The notes under the pieces were generated by a model. That model had not been told where the DNA came from. It saw nothing but the letters and a program-made list of their open reading frames with translations, and searched no databases. From contig CAKPKE010000004.1 of NCBI GenBank assembly GCA_934167095.1, positions 1 through 64,000 on the forward strand: a stretch of 64,000 nt of DNA. The letters run 5' to 3'. This stretch comes from an uncultured Clostridia bacterium (lineage in GTDB: Bacteria > Bacillota > Clostridia > TANB77 > CAG-508). Below, one piece after another: positions 25,571 to 34,622 of this stretch; position 1 is the stretch's first letter, and each line of letters opens with the position of its first letter. A program made the position numbers and the translations under genes.

Positions 25571-25600
25571 TTGCAAATTATTGAAAATAAATGATATAAT
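25571..25600 (+). promoter_or_regulatory. Candidate promoter upstream of the secreted-protein pair
   Basis: TTGCAA (25571-25576), an 18-bp spacer and an extended TGATATAAT -10 (25592-25600). A second -35-like TTGACA lies at 25614-25619. Confidence 0.5.
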
Positions 25601-25714
25601 CTACGCATAATAGTTGACAAAAAACGCATTAAATGTTGATAAAATATGAAAAAGGAATATATTTAATATTTTAGCAAATAATATTAAAAAATTATCAAGA
25701 AGGGAAGAAAAAAT

Positions 25715-27253
25715 ATGGAAACAAAAGAAAATAAGGGTATAACTTTAGTTGCACTTGTTGTAACAATAGTAGTTTTGCTAATCCTAGCAGGAGTTTCAAT
25801 TAATTTAGTATTAGGTGAAAATGGACTAATAACACAAGCTCAAGAGGCCAAAAGAAAAACAGAAGAAGCAACACAAAATGAAATAGCAGGAATAGATAAT
25901 TTATCAAAAGAAATAGAAAGATATTCTTTTGAAGGTGGTTCATGGAATGAAACTTTAGGAGTATGTACACCAAAATTAGGAACCAATATGGTAGGTGTTT
26001 ATTGGTCTGATGGAACAAAAAATGATTCAGGTTTGTACAACGCAAGTACTACATCAACAGCAGTAGAAGTAACAAGTGAACAAGAAGGATTTAGTTGGTC
26101 GGAATGGTATAATTATGTAAAAATTGATGGTACAGAGGATAGTAAAACAAGTAGATGGGCAAATGCAAAAAGTACAACTGACGGAAGTTATTTTGTCTGG
26201 ATACCAAGATATGAATATAAAATATTAAGTGGAGAGCATACATCAACAGCAGGTGAAATTGATGTGCAATTTATAAATTTAACTACAACTATAGCGGATA
26301 AAGATGGTTATAAAGTGCATCCAGCATTTACAACAAATTTACAATTAGGTGGATGGGATTCAGAAATACCAGGAATATGGGTAGCAAAATATGAAATGAG
26401 TATGGAAGAAACTACAGACAGCGGAAGAACATGGAAAAATTCAGAATCAACTTCAGGTACAGGAAACAAAGCAATAAGTGCAACAGTAAGAGCAGTAAGT
26501 AAGCCTAGTCAATATTCATGGAATTATATAAATATTACAAACTGTTTTAATAACTCATTAAATTATAGTACATTGCAAACAACAGGAGCAAATTCACATT
26601 TAATGAAAAATAGTGAATGGGGAGCTGTAGCATACTTAACACAAAGTAAATATGGAAGAAATAATCATGAAATATCAATAAATTCATACAATAAAGATAG
26701 TACAAATTATGCAAAATTAACAGGTGTAGGTGGAAGTTCAGCAGATAATAAATACAATACAACAAATGGAATGAACGCAAGTACAACAGGTAACCTTTAT
26801 GGAATATATGACCTAAGTGGTGGAAACTGGGAGTATACATCAGTTTTATATAGTAAGTATACAAATGGAAACGGAACAGCACTATATGCACATACAGCAA
26901 ATGGAAAATACGCAAAAGATGTAGATGGTTCACAATTACCAACCAATAGTAGTAAATATGTAACAATATATCCAATAGATACAACAATAGAAGGTGATGA
27001 TGGTTCTATTAATATGCATTATTCAAAATGGAATGAAATTTATGGAGATGCCATTTACGAAACGTCAAATGGATGTGGATATAAAAATGCCTGGTATGGA
27101 GACCGTGCGGATGAAGATTCTACTTCAGAAGGATTTTGCACACGTGGCAGCCGCTTTTCACATGGTACAGAAGCTGGAATTTTTGCATTTGGAGATAATG
27201 GTGGTGATGCATGGTGGGAAGATGGATATCGAGTAGTATTAATCTGTGAATAA
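25715..27253 (+). CDS. Secreted protein: prepilin-like N-terminus with FGE/C-lectin-like C-terminal domain
   Basis: The protein is 512 residues. Residues about 7-35 (GITLVALVVTIVVLLILAGV) resemble a type IV prepilin signal, Gly then a 20-residue hydrophobic helix, but Ala replaces the usual Glu at mature position 5. A coiled region follows (about 36-70). The remainder resembles formylglycine-generating-enzyme/C-type-lectin folds: WVAKYEMSM, SEWGAVAYL, GNLYGIYDLSGGNWEYTSV, and the terminal GSRFSHGTEAGIFAFGDN with GYRVVL. This fold is common in binding proteins, including targets of diversity-generating retroelements. An exported adhesin is the simplest idea. The Cys needed for FGE catalysis is not evident. 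Confidence 0.75.
   Translation: METKENKGITLVALVVTIVVLLILAGVSINLVLGENGLITQAQEAKRKTEEATQNEIAGIDNLSKEIERYSFEGGSWNETLGVCTPKLGTNMVGVYWSDGTKNDSGLYNASTTSTAVEVTSEQEGFSWSEWYNYVKIDGTEDSKTSRWANAKSTTDGSYFVWIPRYEYKILSGEHTSTAGEIDVQFINLTTTIADKDGYKVHPAFTTNLQLGGWDSEIPGIWVAKYEMSMEETTDSGRTWKNSESTSGTGNKAISATVRAVSKPSQYSWNYINITNCFNNSLNYSTLQTTGANSHLMKNSEWGAVAYLTQSKYGRNNHEISINSYNKDSTNYAKLTGVGGSSADNKYNTTNGMNASTTGNLYGIYDLSGGNWEYTSVLYSKYTNGNGTALYAHTANGKYAKDVDGSQLPTNSSKYVTIYPIDTTIEGDDGSINMHYSKWNEIYGDAIYETSNGCGYKNAWYGDRADEDSTSEGFCTRGSRFSHGTEAGIFAFGDNGGDAWWEDGYRVVLICE
25733..25833 (+). repeat. Shared N-terminal cassette, copy 1
   Basis: These 101 bp encode the prepilin-like helix of the 25715 gene and are about 90 percent identical to 27291-27391, the same part of the next gene. 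The rest of the two genes is unrelated. Confidence 0.85.
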
Positions 27254-27278
27254 TACTTAAGAACAGGAGGAAAATATA

Positions 27279-29294
27279 ATGAAAGAAACAAAGGGTATAA
27301 CTTTAGTGGCACTTGTTGTAACAATAGTAGTGCTACTAATTTTAGCAGGAGTTTCAATTAATTTAGTATTAGGTGAAAATGGGCTAATAACTATGGCTAA
27401 AAAAGCTAAAGATGAATATGAACTAGCAAAAAAGAACGAACAGTATCAATTAAGTAGTGTATTTGAAGAAGCTTATGCAACTCATAATGGAAAATTATCT
27501 GTACAAGGAAATGATTTAGTTAATGAAAGAGGAGAAAAGATACAATTAAAAGGATTCGGAACAACATATTGGTATTTAACTAATGAGGATTTTTCAGTGT
27601 TTGGAGGAGTTAGTGGAAAAACATATAAAGACTACTATAATCAGGAATCTATGGCATCGATAAAAAAGTGGGGAGCAAATTGTGTTAGAATAGTAATAAC
27701 TAGACAGCTTTATTTACAAGATGAAAATAATATTAATAAAGTATATGATATTATTGATGACTGTATATCACAAGATTTATATGTAATTGTTAATTGGCAT
27801 TGTTTTAATGATCCAAATACTAATATAGATGATAATATAGAATTCTATACCAAAATAGCTAATAAATATAAAGAATCCAACAATGTAATGTATGAAATAT
27901 ACAATGAACCTTGTGGCGATAATGTGACATGGAATATTATTAAAACATATGCAAATCAAATAATTCCTAAAATAAGAGAAATTGATAATAATGCTATAAT
28001 AATAGTTCCAACGCCTAACTATGACAAAAATATTTTAGATGTTATTAATAATACTCTAAATTATGAAAATATAATGTATTCATATCATATATATGTTGGC
28101 TCAAATGATATGCAAGAAGAAATGGAAAAAATAAAACAATGCTTAATTAATGAAGTTCCAATTTTTATTACAGAATGGGGAACAACACAAAATGATGGGC
28201 TAACAGGATTTTATGAGAATGAATCAAATTTGTTAGTGAAATTCTGTGAAAATAATAATATAAGTTGGTGTTATTGGTGTATGAGTGACTGCCATTTCAA
28301 TAAACCAGAGGGTGGAGCACTAGTAAAAGAAAGACAATGGCAAAATGATTTGAATGATGATATTTTAACAACGAGTGGAAAATATATGAAACAGATATTA
28401 AATAAAACAAGAAATTCATATAACGAACTAGCTGCATCAAATATGATGATGTATGGAAAAAATAATGGTTATGCTTTTTGGGAGGATAAATATAGAGAAA
28501 ATATAACAAGAATATTATTTGAAAACAGTATTAATATACCAAAAGATGCTATAAAAATATGGGATGTTTCTTATATATACAATAGTAAAAGAGTTTGGGC
28601 ATATATAGTAAATGATTCAGATGATGGATATGAATTGCATATACAAGCAGATGGAAAGATAGAATCTCCATATAATGCATGGGCATTATTCTCAAAGTTT
28701 AGTAAATTGAAAAATATTGATTTTTCAAACTTTGATACTTCAAAAACAACCAGTTTTATATACATGTTTAATGGAGATAGTTCATTAGAAGAATTGAATT
28801 TAAGTGACTTTAACACAGAAAAAGTAATTAATATGGATTCGATGTTCTCTGGTTGTACTAAATTATCAAAAATAGATTTAACTAGTTTTAATACATCAAA
28901 TGTAAAGAAAATGAGCGGAATGTTTTCACTTTGTAAAAGCTTAAGAGATTTAGACTTAAGTAATTTTGATACATCAAATGTAACAAATATGAGTTCTATG
29001 TTTCAATTTTCTTATGTAACTGGCGACTTAAAATTAAATAGCTTTGATTCAACTAAAATAAAAACAATTCAATATATGTTTGGAAATGCAACAATTACCG
29101 GTATGTTAGATATTAGTAGCTGGAATTTAGAAAATATAGAGAATTATGAGAAATGTTTTGAATATTTTAACGTTTTTGCCAAGAAAGTATATGTAAAGGA
29201 TGAGGAAAATGCAAAATTACTTTCTGATATGGGATTAACAAATACAATTCAAATATATTATAAGGTTGATGGAGAAGATAAATTATATAAATAA
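27279..29294 (+). CDS. Secreted GH5 glycoside hydrolase with prepilin-like N-terminus and DUF285 repeats
   Basis: The protein is 671 residues. Residues 5-34 repeat the prepilin-like helix of the previous gene. About 65-370 is a GH5 (cellulase-type) domain, with acid/base Glu210 in YEIYNEPCG and nucleophile Glu299 in FITEWGTT. About 420-620 carries at least four DUF285 (surface leucine-rich-like) repeats such as LDLSNFDTSNVTNMSSMF. GH5 enzymes act on beta-linked glucans or mannans; the exact substrate cannot be told. DUF285 repeats are typical of host- or surface-contacting proteins. AGGAGG sits before ATG 27279, 25 bp after the previous gene. Confidence 0.9.
   Translation: MKETKGITLVALVVTIVVLLILAGVSINLVLGENGLITMAKKAKDEYELAKKNEQYQLSSVFEEAYATHNGKLSVQGNDLVNERGEKIQLKGFGTTYWYLTNEDFSVFGGVSGKTYKDYYNQESMASIKKWGANCVRIVITRQLYLQDENNINKVYDIIDDCISQDLYVIVNWHCFNDPNTNIDDNIEFYTKIANKYKESNNVMYEIYNEPCGDNVTWNIIKTYANQIIPKIREIDNNAIIIVPTPNYDKNILDVINNTLNYENIMYSYHIYVGSNDMQEEMEKIKQCLINEVPIFITEWGTTQNDGLTGFYENESNLLVKFCENNNISWCYWCMSDCHFNKPEGGALVKERQWQNDLNDDILTTSGKYMKQILNKTRNSYNELAASNMMMYGKNNGYAFWEDKYRENITRILFENSINIPKDAIKIWDVSYIYNSKRVWAYIVNDSDDGYELHIQADGKIESPYNAWALFSKFSKLKNIDFSNFDTSKTTSFIYMFNGDSSLEELNLSDFNTEKVINMDSMFSGCTKLSKIDLTSFNTSNVKKMSGMFSLCKSLRDLDLSNFDTSNVTNMSSMFQFSYVTGDLKLNSFDSTKIKTIQYMFGNATITGMLDISSWNLENIENYEKCFEYFNVFAKKVYVKDEENAKLLSDMGLTNTIQIYYKVDGEDKLYK
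27291..27391 (+). repeat. Shared N-terminal cassette, copy 2
   Basis: This is the counterpart of 25733-25833. Identity stops soon after the GENGLIT coding sequence. Confidence 0.85.
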
Positions 29295-29300
29295 AAATAT

Positions 29301-29336
29301 AAACAGAAATTCTAGCAATTAGTTTTTCTGTTTTTT
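29301..29336 (+). terminator. Terminator after the GH5 gene
   Basis: AAACAGAAA and TTTCTGTTT are perfect arms, followed by a run of T. Confidence 0.75.
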
Positions 29337-29346
29337 CATTTACATA

Positions 29347-29376
29347 TTGTAATTCCAACCACTTTTGTGGTATAGT
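29347..29376 (+). promoter_or_regulatory. Candidate promoter of the WG-repeat gene
   Basis: TTGTAA (29347-29352), an 18-bp spacer and TATAGT (29371-29376). A small CCAC/GTGG hairpin lies in the spacer. Confidence 0.5.
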
Positions 29377-29409
29377 ATAACTGAAAAATTATATTCGAGA
29401 GGATACATT

Positions 29410-30930
29410 ATGGGAAGAGGAAGAAGATACAGTGATAACGAACCAAAGCTAAATGTAAAAAAAGTAGTCGCCGTAATTATAGCCATATTAGTTGTAATTA
29501 TGTTTATAATATTAATGAAAAAATTTGCTACACCACAGGATAAAACATCAACAGAAAAGAAAGCAACAAATGCTTATTATGTAGCATACGACAATTCAAA
29601 ATGGGGAGTAATTAATTCTAAAGGTGAAACTGTAATAAGTCCTATGTATGATGAAATGATTACTATTCCAAACAGCGAAAAAGCAGTATTTGTAGTAACT
29701 TCAGATGTGAACTATGAAACAGGAACATATTCATCAAAAGCAGTAAATGACAAAAATGAACAGCTATTTACAAATTATGACAAGGTTGAAACAATACAAA
29801 ACTATGATAAACAAAATAATCTATGGTATGAAAAATCTTGCCTAAAAGTACAAAAAGATGGCAAATATGGATTAATTGATTTATCAGGGAAAGTATTATT
29901 AAGCTGTGAATATGATTGGGTAGAACCAATAATTCATGAAAGCAATAGCCTAATAACTATAAAAGATGGCAAAAAAGGATTAGTAAGTACAACAGGTTCT
30001 GTAATAATTGAAAATCTATATTCTGATATAAAGGCTTTAACAGAAAAATATGAAGATGGATATATTGTAAAAAATGACCAAGGAAAAGTTGGTGTAATAG
30101 GTACAAACAAAAAAGTTATATTACCATTAGAATATGACGAAATAAAAAATGTAACATCAGATAGCACATATATAGTAAAGAAAAACGGAAAATGGAAAAT
30201 ATTAAATGCACAAACAAATGAAGAAAATGATTTTAATTATGATGATGCAACTCAAATAATTAATGGATACATTACAGTAAAATCAAATGGAAAATATGGA
30301 ATCATAACAACAAAAGGTGAAGAAACAGTTGCTCCAAACTATGAAGATTTAAGTTATATATTTACAAATTCATATATAGCAAAAAAAGATGGTAAATATG
30401 GAGTAATTGATGTAACAGGAACAACAAAACTAAACTTTACTTATAATTATTTAAGTTATATCAAAGAAGCAGATATCTTAGAAGGTGAAAACGATACAGT
30501 AAATACAGATTTACTAGACAGAAATTTTGAAGTAAAACTATCTGGAATAGTTTCTCAAATAAATACAGATGTAGGATATTTAAGACTTAGAATTTCATCA
30601 GAATATAAATACTTTAACTTCAAATTTGAAGAAAAGAAAAGTCAAGATTTACTAACAACAAATACATTGTTCTTATCTAAACAAAATGGAAAATATGGCT
30701 TTGTAAACAAAAATGGAATAGTTGTAATTGATTACTTATATGATGATGCAACAGAGCAAAACGAAGCTGGTTTTGTAGCAGTAAAAAAGGACGGAAAATG
30801 GGGTTCAATCAATTCAAAAGGTGAAACAGTTGTAAGCCCAAGCTATGAACTAAAAAATAATCCAGTAATAGATTTTATTGGAAAATGGCACTTAGCAGAA
30901 GATGTAAACGCAAATTATTATATAAAATAA
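29410..30930 (+). CDS. Membrane-anchored WG-repeat protein
   Basis: The 506-residue protein has a cytoplasmic Arg-rich N-terminus and one membrane helix (about 20-40). About nine WG repeats follow, each a beta-rich unit with a pattern such as KWGVINSKGETVISPMYDE or KYGLIDLSGKVLLSCEYDW. WG repeats are thought to form beta-propeller or solenoid surfaces for protein contacts; no enzyme function is known. ATG 29410 follows GAGAGGA; an upstream frame lacks a site. The next gene, also unannotated, lies 31 bp on. Confidence 0.85.
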   Translation: MGRGRRYSDNEPKLNVKKVVAVIIAILVVIMFIILMKKFATPQDKTSTEKKATNAYYVAYDNSKWGVINSKGETVISPMYDEMITIPNSEKAVFVVTSDVNYETGTYSSKAVNDKNEQLFTNYDKVETIQNYDKQNNLWYEKSCLKVQKDGKYGLIDLSGKVLLSCEYDWVEPIIHESNSLITIKDGKKGLVSTTGSVIIENLYSDIKALTEKYEDGYIVKNDQGKVGVIGTNKKVILPLEYDEIKNVTSDSTYIVKKNGKWKILNAQTNEENDFNYDDATQIINGYITVKSNGKYGIITTKGEETVAPNYEDLSYIFTNSYIAKKDGKYGVIDVTGTTKLNFTYNYLSYIKEADILEGENDTVNTDLLDRNFEVKLSGIVSQINTDVGYLRLRISSEYKYFNFKFEEKKSQDLLTTNTLFLSKQNGKYGFVNKNGIVVIDYLYDDATEQNEAGFVAVKKDGKWGSINSKGETVVSPSYELKNNPVIDFIGKWHLAEDVNANYYIK

Positions 30931-30961
30931 TTTTGAAAAGAACGAAGGGAAAATATAATAA

Positions 30962-32203
30962 ATGAACTTAAAGACGAAGTATCAATATTCATATTTTATA
31001 TATCCATTTGTAGTAGATGAAAAAAAGTATGATAAATATTTGCTAAAGCTACTAAAAAATAAAAGATGTAAAATGAGAATATTTGAAAGAGAAAAAGATG
31101 CAGATTTGTATTCATATTTCTTGCCACAAATAAGAAATACTTTGTTTTGGTCAATTGATATGAACAAATCAAAAATTGAAAAGCTAAATAAGCTAGATTT
31201 GACAACTCAGTCAAGACTTATAGCTCAGTATCCATGCACAATTTTTGAATATGTTATAGATAAAGATATTCAGGGAAGAAGCATTCAAAAAGATACAATA
31301 TATTTCAGTATTAATAAAATTGAAGTGATTTGCTTTAATACAGGAATATGTTTCTTAGCAATAAAAACAATACTTGATGAAGGTTCAAGCTTTGAAGATT
31401 TACTAAATTTTAATTATAGATTTAGAGATGTAAATTCAAATGTTTTTGATTTAAAAAAGTACGAAAATATAAAAATACAAGAAAGCAAATTAGCTGATAT
31501 CAAAAGCATTCAAGAAGTAATAAAAGAAATAACAGGTTCAAACAAATCTGCAAAAGATATCAATTTAGATGCAGAAAGATTTATTACATATTCTTATGCT
31601 TGCGTTGGACAAGAAAATTGGCAGGATGAAAAGCAATTTAAATTACTTGAAAAAGAATTCTATAAATTTGCAGGTGTTTATCATGAGAAGCATAAGGCTG
31701 ATTTTGAAAACTTAGTTACAGGTAATATGAGAATATATGAAAAAACAAAAAGCGAAATGTATGGCTTTACAAGAGTTGGAACCGTACTTTTAACATCAGA
31801 TATAAGTACAGAAAACTATACAAGTCTGCCACATAAATTTGAAAGAGAATATTTTTATACATATATTTTTGAATTATATAAAAAGCTGAATCTAAATAAA
31901 ATTAGTAAAGAATTTAATAAGTTAGATAGTTTTAGTAAGGCTCAAGATGAATATGTAGATTTTACTAAAAATCTTTGGATAGAAGAAACTACTAACAATA
32001 ATACAGGAATAATTCTTACAAGAATATGGCGAGAAATGGCAAAATCTGACGAGATTTATACAAAAATTAAGAATAAATATGATGTTGCATATAAAAATTC
32101 AAGCCTAGTAAAATCAGAAAAACAAATAAACTGGATTTTGGCATTATTAGTAATTCTTTTAATAGTAAATGTTTTAAGTATTCTAATAAAAACCAAAATG
32201 TAA
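30962..32203 (+). CDS. Tail-anchored protein of unknown function
   Basis: The 413-residue, mainly soluble protein has a single hydrophobic helix near the C-terminus (about 390-410, NWILALLVILLIVNVL) and a short basic end. This suggests a tail anchor with the bulk in the cytoplasm. The N-terminus begins MNLKTKYQYSYFIYPFVVDE. Tyr, Lys and Asp are frequent and no nucleotide or metal motif stands out. I do not recognise the family. It lies between the WG-repeat gene and acpS, 8 bp before the latter, probably in one transcript. Confidence 0.7.
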   Translation: MNLKTKYQYSYFIYPFVVDEKKYDKYLLKLLKNKRCKMRIFEREKDADLYSYFLPQIRNTLFWSIDMNKSKIEKLNKLDLTTQSRLIAQYPCTIFEYVIDKDIQGRSIQKDTIYFSINKIEVICFNTGICFLAIKTILDEGSSFEDLLNFNYRFRDVNSNVFDLKKYENIKIQESKLADIKSIQEVIKEITGSNKSAKDINLDAERFITYSYACVGQENWQDEKQFKLLEKEFYKFAGVYHEKHKADFENLVTGNMRIYEKTKSEMYGFTRVGTVLLTSDISTENYTSLPHKFEREYFYTYIFELYKKLNLNKISKEFNKLDSFSKAQDEYVDFTKNLWIEETTNNNTGIILTRIWREMAKSDEIYTKIKNKYDVAYKNSSLVKSEKQINWILALLVILLIVNVLSILIKTKM

Positions 32204-32211
32204 AAGAAAGC

Positions 32212-32604
32212 ATGAATATGAATATAAAAACTGGAATAGATATAATAGAAGTAGAGAGAATCCGAAACTCAATAGAAAAACTTGGTGAAAAATTCCTAAA
32301 AGAAGTGTACACAGATGCAGAAATAGAATATTGCCAAAATACAAAAATGATGATGTATCAACATTATGCAGCAAGATTTGCGGTAAAAGAAGCAACTTTT
32401 AAGGCAATTTGGAATATTTTAGATGCTAAAAATAGTATAACTTGGAAAAATGTGGAGACAATAAATGATACAAATGGCAAACCACATATAAAATTTGTAA
32501 ATGTTGATGAAAAAATATTACAAAAAATAGAAAGTATAGATGTAAGCATTTCGCATATAGAAAAATTAGCAGTAGCAAATGTTACAATTTTAGTAAAAGA
32601 CTAA
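32212..32604 (+). CDS. acpS: Holo-[acyl-carrier-protein] synthase
   Basis: The 130-residue protein has the AcpS signatures TGIDIIEVERI, with the Mg-binding Asp, and ARFAVKEATFKAI, with the Glu-Ala pair. The YTDAEIEYC segment lies between them. It transfers 4'-phosphopantetheine from CoA to acyl carrier protein, needed for fatty acid synthesis. Two in-frame ATGs lie at 32212 and 32218; no strong ribosome site separates them. Length is normal for a trimeric AcpS. Confidence 0.93.
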   Translation: MNMNIKTGIDIIEVERIRNSIEKLGEKFLKEVYTDAEIEYCQNTKMMMYQHYAARFAVKEATFKAIWNILDAKNSITWKNVETINDTNGKPHIKFVNVDEKILQKIESIDVSISHIEKLAVANVTILVKD

Positions 32605-32651
32605 AAAGCAGACTAAGCACTAAATGAAGCAAGAAAGGAAAAAGACCTATA

Positions 32652-33443
32652 ATGGAATTTTTTGATTCGCATGCACACTACAATGATGAACAATTTGATA
32701 GCGATAGACAGCAAATAATAAACAAAACTTATGAAGATGGTATAACAAAATTTATGTGTGCTGGATATAGCTTGGAATCATCAAAAAAAGCATTAGAAAT
32801 TGCAAATAGTTATGATTTTATTTATACAATATCAGGAGTTTCGCCAAATGATGTAAAAGCAACAATTGATGAAACTAAGCAAGATATAGAAAAAATAAAA
32901 GAATTAATTGTAAATGATAGAAAAGATAAAAAGTCTAAAATAGTTGCAATAGGCGAAATCGGACTTGACTACTATTGGAATAAAGAAAACAAAGAAATAC
33001 AAAAATTTGCATTTATAGAACAAATAAAACTTGCAAATGAATTAAATCTTCCTATTGTTATACATACAAGGGAGGCAATCTTGGACACGATAAATATTTT
33101 AAAAGAATATAATGTAAATATGAAAGGTGTATTTCATTGTTGTCAGCAAAATGTACAATTAGTACAAGAAGCATTAAAATTAGGATTTTATATTTCTTGT
33201 GCAGGACCATATACTTTTAAAAATGCAAAAAATTCTGAAGAAATTATAAAATTAATACCAGACGATAAATTACTAATCGAAACAGATAGCCCATATCTAG
33301 CTCCAGAGCCAAAAAGAGGAACTAGAAACGACTCAAGAAACGTAAAATTTATAGCTCAAAAAATAGCCGATGTAAAAGGCGAAACACTAGAGAAAATAGC
33401 ACAAAAGACGTATGAAAACGCATGCAAAATTTTTCAAATTTGA
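32652..33443 (+). CDS. tatD: TatD-family metal-dependent hydrolase
   Basis: The 263-residue TIM barrel has the family metal ligands: SHAH at residues 5-8, GEIGLDYYW with Glu, IHTREA, and HCC. ETDSPYLAPEPKRG lies near the C-terminus. TatD proteins act as 3'-5' exonucleases or D-aminoacyl-tRNA deacylase-like enzymes in Firmicutes. AGGAAAAAG precedes ATG 32652. Its stop codon lies within the -35 box of the next gene's promoter. Confidence 0.93.
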   Translation: MEFFDSHAHYNDEQFDSDRQQIINKTYEDGITKFMCAGYSLESSKKALEIANSYDFIYTISGVSPNDVKATIDETKQDIEKIKELIVNDRKDKKSKIVAIGEIGLDYYWNKENKEIQKFAFIEQIKLANELNLPIVIHTREAILDTINILKEYNVNMKGVFHCCQQNVQLVQEALKLGFYISCAGPYTFKNAKNSEEIIKLIPDDKLLIETDSPYLAPEPKRGTRNDSRNVKFIAQKIADVKGETLEKIAQKTYENACKIFQI

Positions 33444-33468
33444 CAATAAAGCCAAAAAATGTTATAAT
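33440..33468 (+). promoter_or_regulatory. Consensus promoter of the G5/SleB-type gene
   Basis: TTGACA (33440-33445), a 17-bp spacer and TATAAT (33463-33468), a perfect consensus match. The -35 overlaps the tatD stop codon. Confidence 0.85.
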
Positions 33469-33501
33469 GAACATGTTGTTTCAAAGGAGGAACGAAATTT
33501 T

Positions 33502-34503
33502 ATGAAGAAAAACAAAAAAGCACAATTACCAATCAGAAAAATAATTGGTATCTGCTTAATGGTATTATTCATAATGGGAGTTGGCGTTGCAGCAGGTAAT
33601 GCACAAATAAGCAATGTTAAAATTATACTTTCAAATGGATATATAATGGAAGTTACAACAACCAAGGAAAAAGTCGGAGAAATACTAGATGAAAATCATA
33701 TTATATTATTACCAGAAGAAAGCGCATATCCAAGTGTAGATAGTGTACTTACTGATAATAATACAATAAGAATTTCAAAAGAAGAAATAAAAGCTAAAGA
33801 AGTTGCAACAGAAACTGTTAAATCAGAAGATGTAACTGTTGATTCACTTTTAGCATCTTATGATTCAATAACAGAAAAAATAGAAGTAGTACAAGAAGTT
33901 ATACCATTCGAAACAATAACAAAAGATGTTTCAAATAGTAGCTCAACTACTAGAGAAACTGTTACTCAACAAGGAAAAGATGGACTAAAAGAAGTTACTT
34001 ATAAAGTAAAATATCAAAATGATGTAGAAATTGAAAGAACTGAAATTGCTTCAAATATAATTGAAGAACCAGTAGATAAAATTATTGAAGTAAGAAAAGT
34101 AACAAACAGAAGTGAAAACTCAAGAAGTACTTCTGTAACATACAGCAATGGCGTATGGTCATATTCAGATGAAGAATTTGACTTATTATGTGCAATAACA
34201 GCACAAGAATGTAGCAGAAGCTATGAAGGTGCATTAGCTGTTATAACAACAGCATGTAACAGAGCTGAAAGCACTAAATGGGCAAAAAATGGTTCAGACC
34301 CATTAAGCCAATATAAAGCTCCAAATCAATTCTGCTATACAATAGATAGTTACTGGAAAAAATATTTAAATGGTAACTATTCAGATACTGTAGCACAAGC
34401 TGTTAGAGATGCGTTAAATGGTAAAAGAAATCATAGCTATTTATCGTTTAGAACAGCTGGTTATGCATCAGGTGAATATATAGGTGGAAACGTATATTTC
34501 TAA
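33502..34503 (+). CDS. Exported cell-wall hydrolase with DUF348, G5 and SleB-type domains
   Basis: The 333-residue protein has an N-terminal membrane helix (about 14-34). A DUF348-type segment follows (NVKIILSNGYIMEVTTTKEK), then a G5 domain (about 135-205). The C-terminal cell-wall hydrolase (Hydrolase_2/SleB) domain occupies about 228-333, with catalytic-type Glu in ITAQECSRSYEGALAVITTA. This layout is close to YabE/YocH-like proteins and to cortex-lytic enzymes, so it probably cuts peptidoglycan during growth or germination. ATG 33502 follows AAGGAGG and a perfect promoter. Confidence 0.88.
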   Translation: MKKNKKAQLPIRKIIGICLMVLFIMGVGVAAGNAQISNVKIILSNGYIMEVTTTKEKVGEILDENHIILLPEESAYPSVDSVLTDNNTIRISKEEIKAKEVATETVKSEDVTVDSLLASYDSITEKIEVVQEVIPFETITKDVSNSSSTTRETVTQQGKDGLKEVTYKVKYQNDVEIERTEIASNIIEEPVDKIIEVRKVTNRSENSRSTSVTYSNGVWSYSDEEFDLLCAITAQECSRSYEGALAVITTACNRAESTKWAKNGSDPLSQYKAPNQFCYTIDSYWKKYLNGNYSDTVAQAVRDALNGKRNHSYLSFRTAGYASGEYIGGNVYF

Positions 34504-34515
34504 AATAAATAATCA

Positions 34516-34558
34516 AACTCTAAAATGTTCGTAAATGTACATTTTAGGGTTCTTTTTT
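34516..34558 (+). terminator. Terminator after the SleB-type gene
   Basis: AACTCTAAAATGT and ACATTTTAGGGTT form a 13-bp stem with one G-T pair, followed by CTTTTTT. Confidence 0.88.
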
Positions 34559-34559
34559 A

Positions 34560-34588
34560 TTGAAAAAAAGCAAAGTTTATGTTATCAT
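34560..34588 (+). promoter_or_regulatory. Candidate promoter of the exonuclease gene
   Basis: TTGAAA (34560-34565), a 17-bp spacer and TATCAT (34583-34588), directly after the preceding terminator. Confidence 0.6.
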
Positions 34589-34622
34589 AAACATATTAAT
34601 GAAACAAAAAGGAAGAAAATAT

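Noticed and set aside
25715..27253. Active diversity-generating retroelement at this locus
   Set aside because: The C-terminal fold is suggestive, but there is no reverse transcriptase gene and no template repeat in the window.
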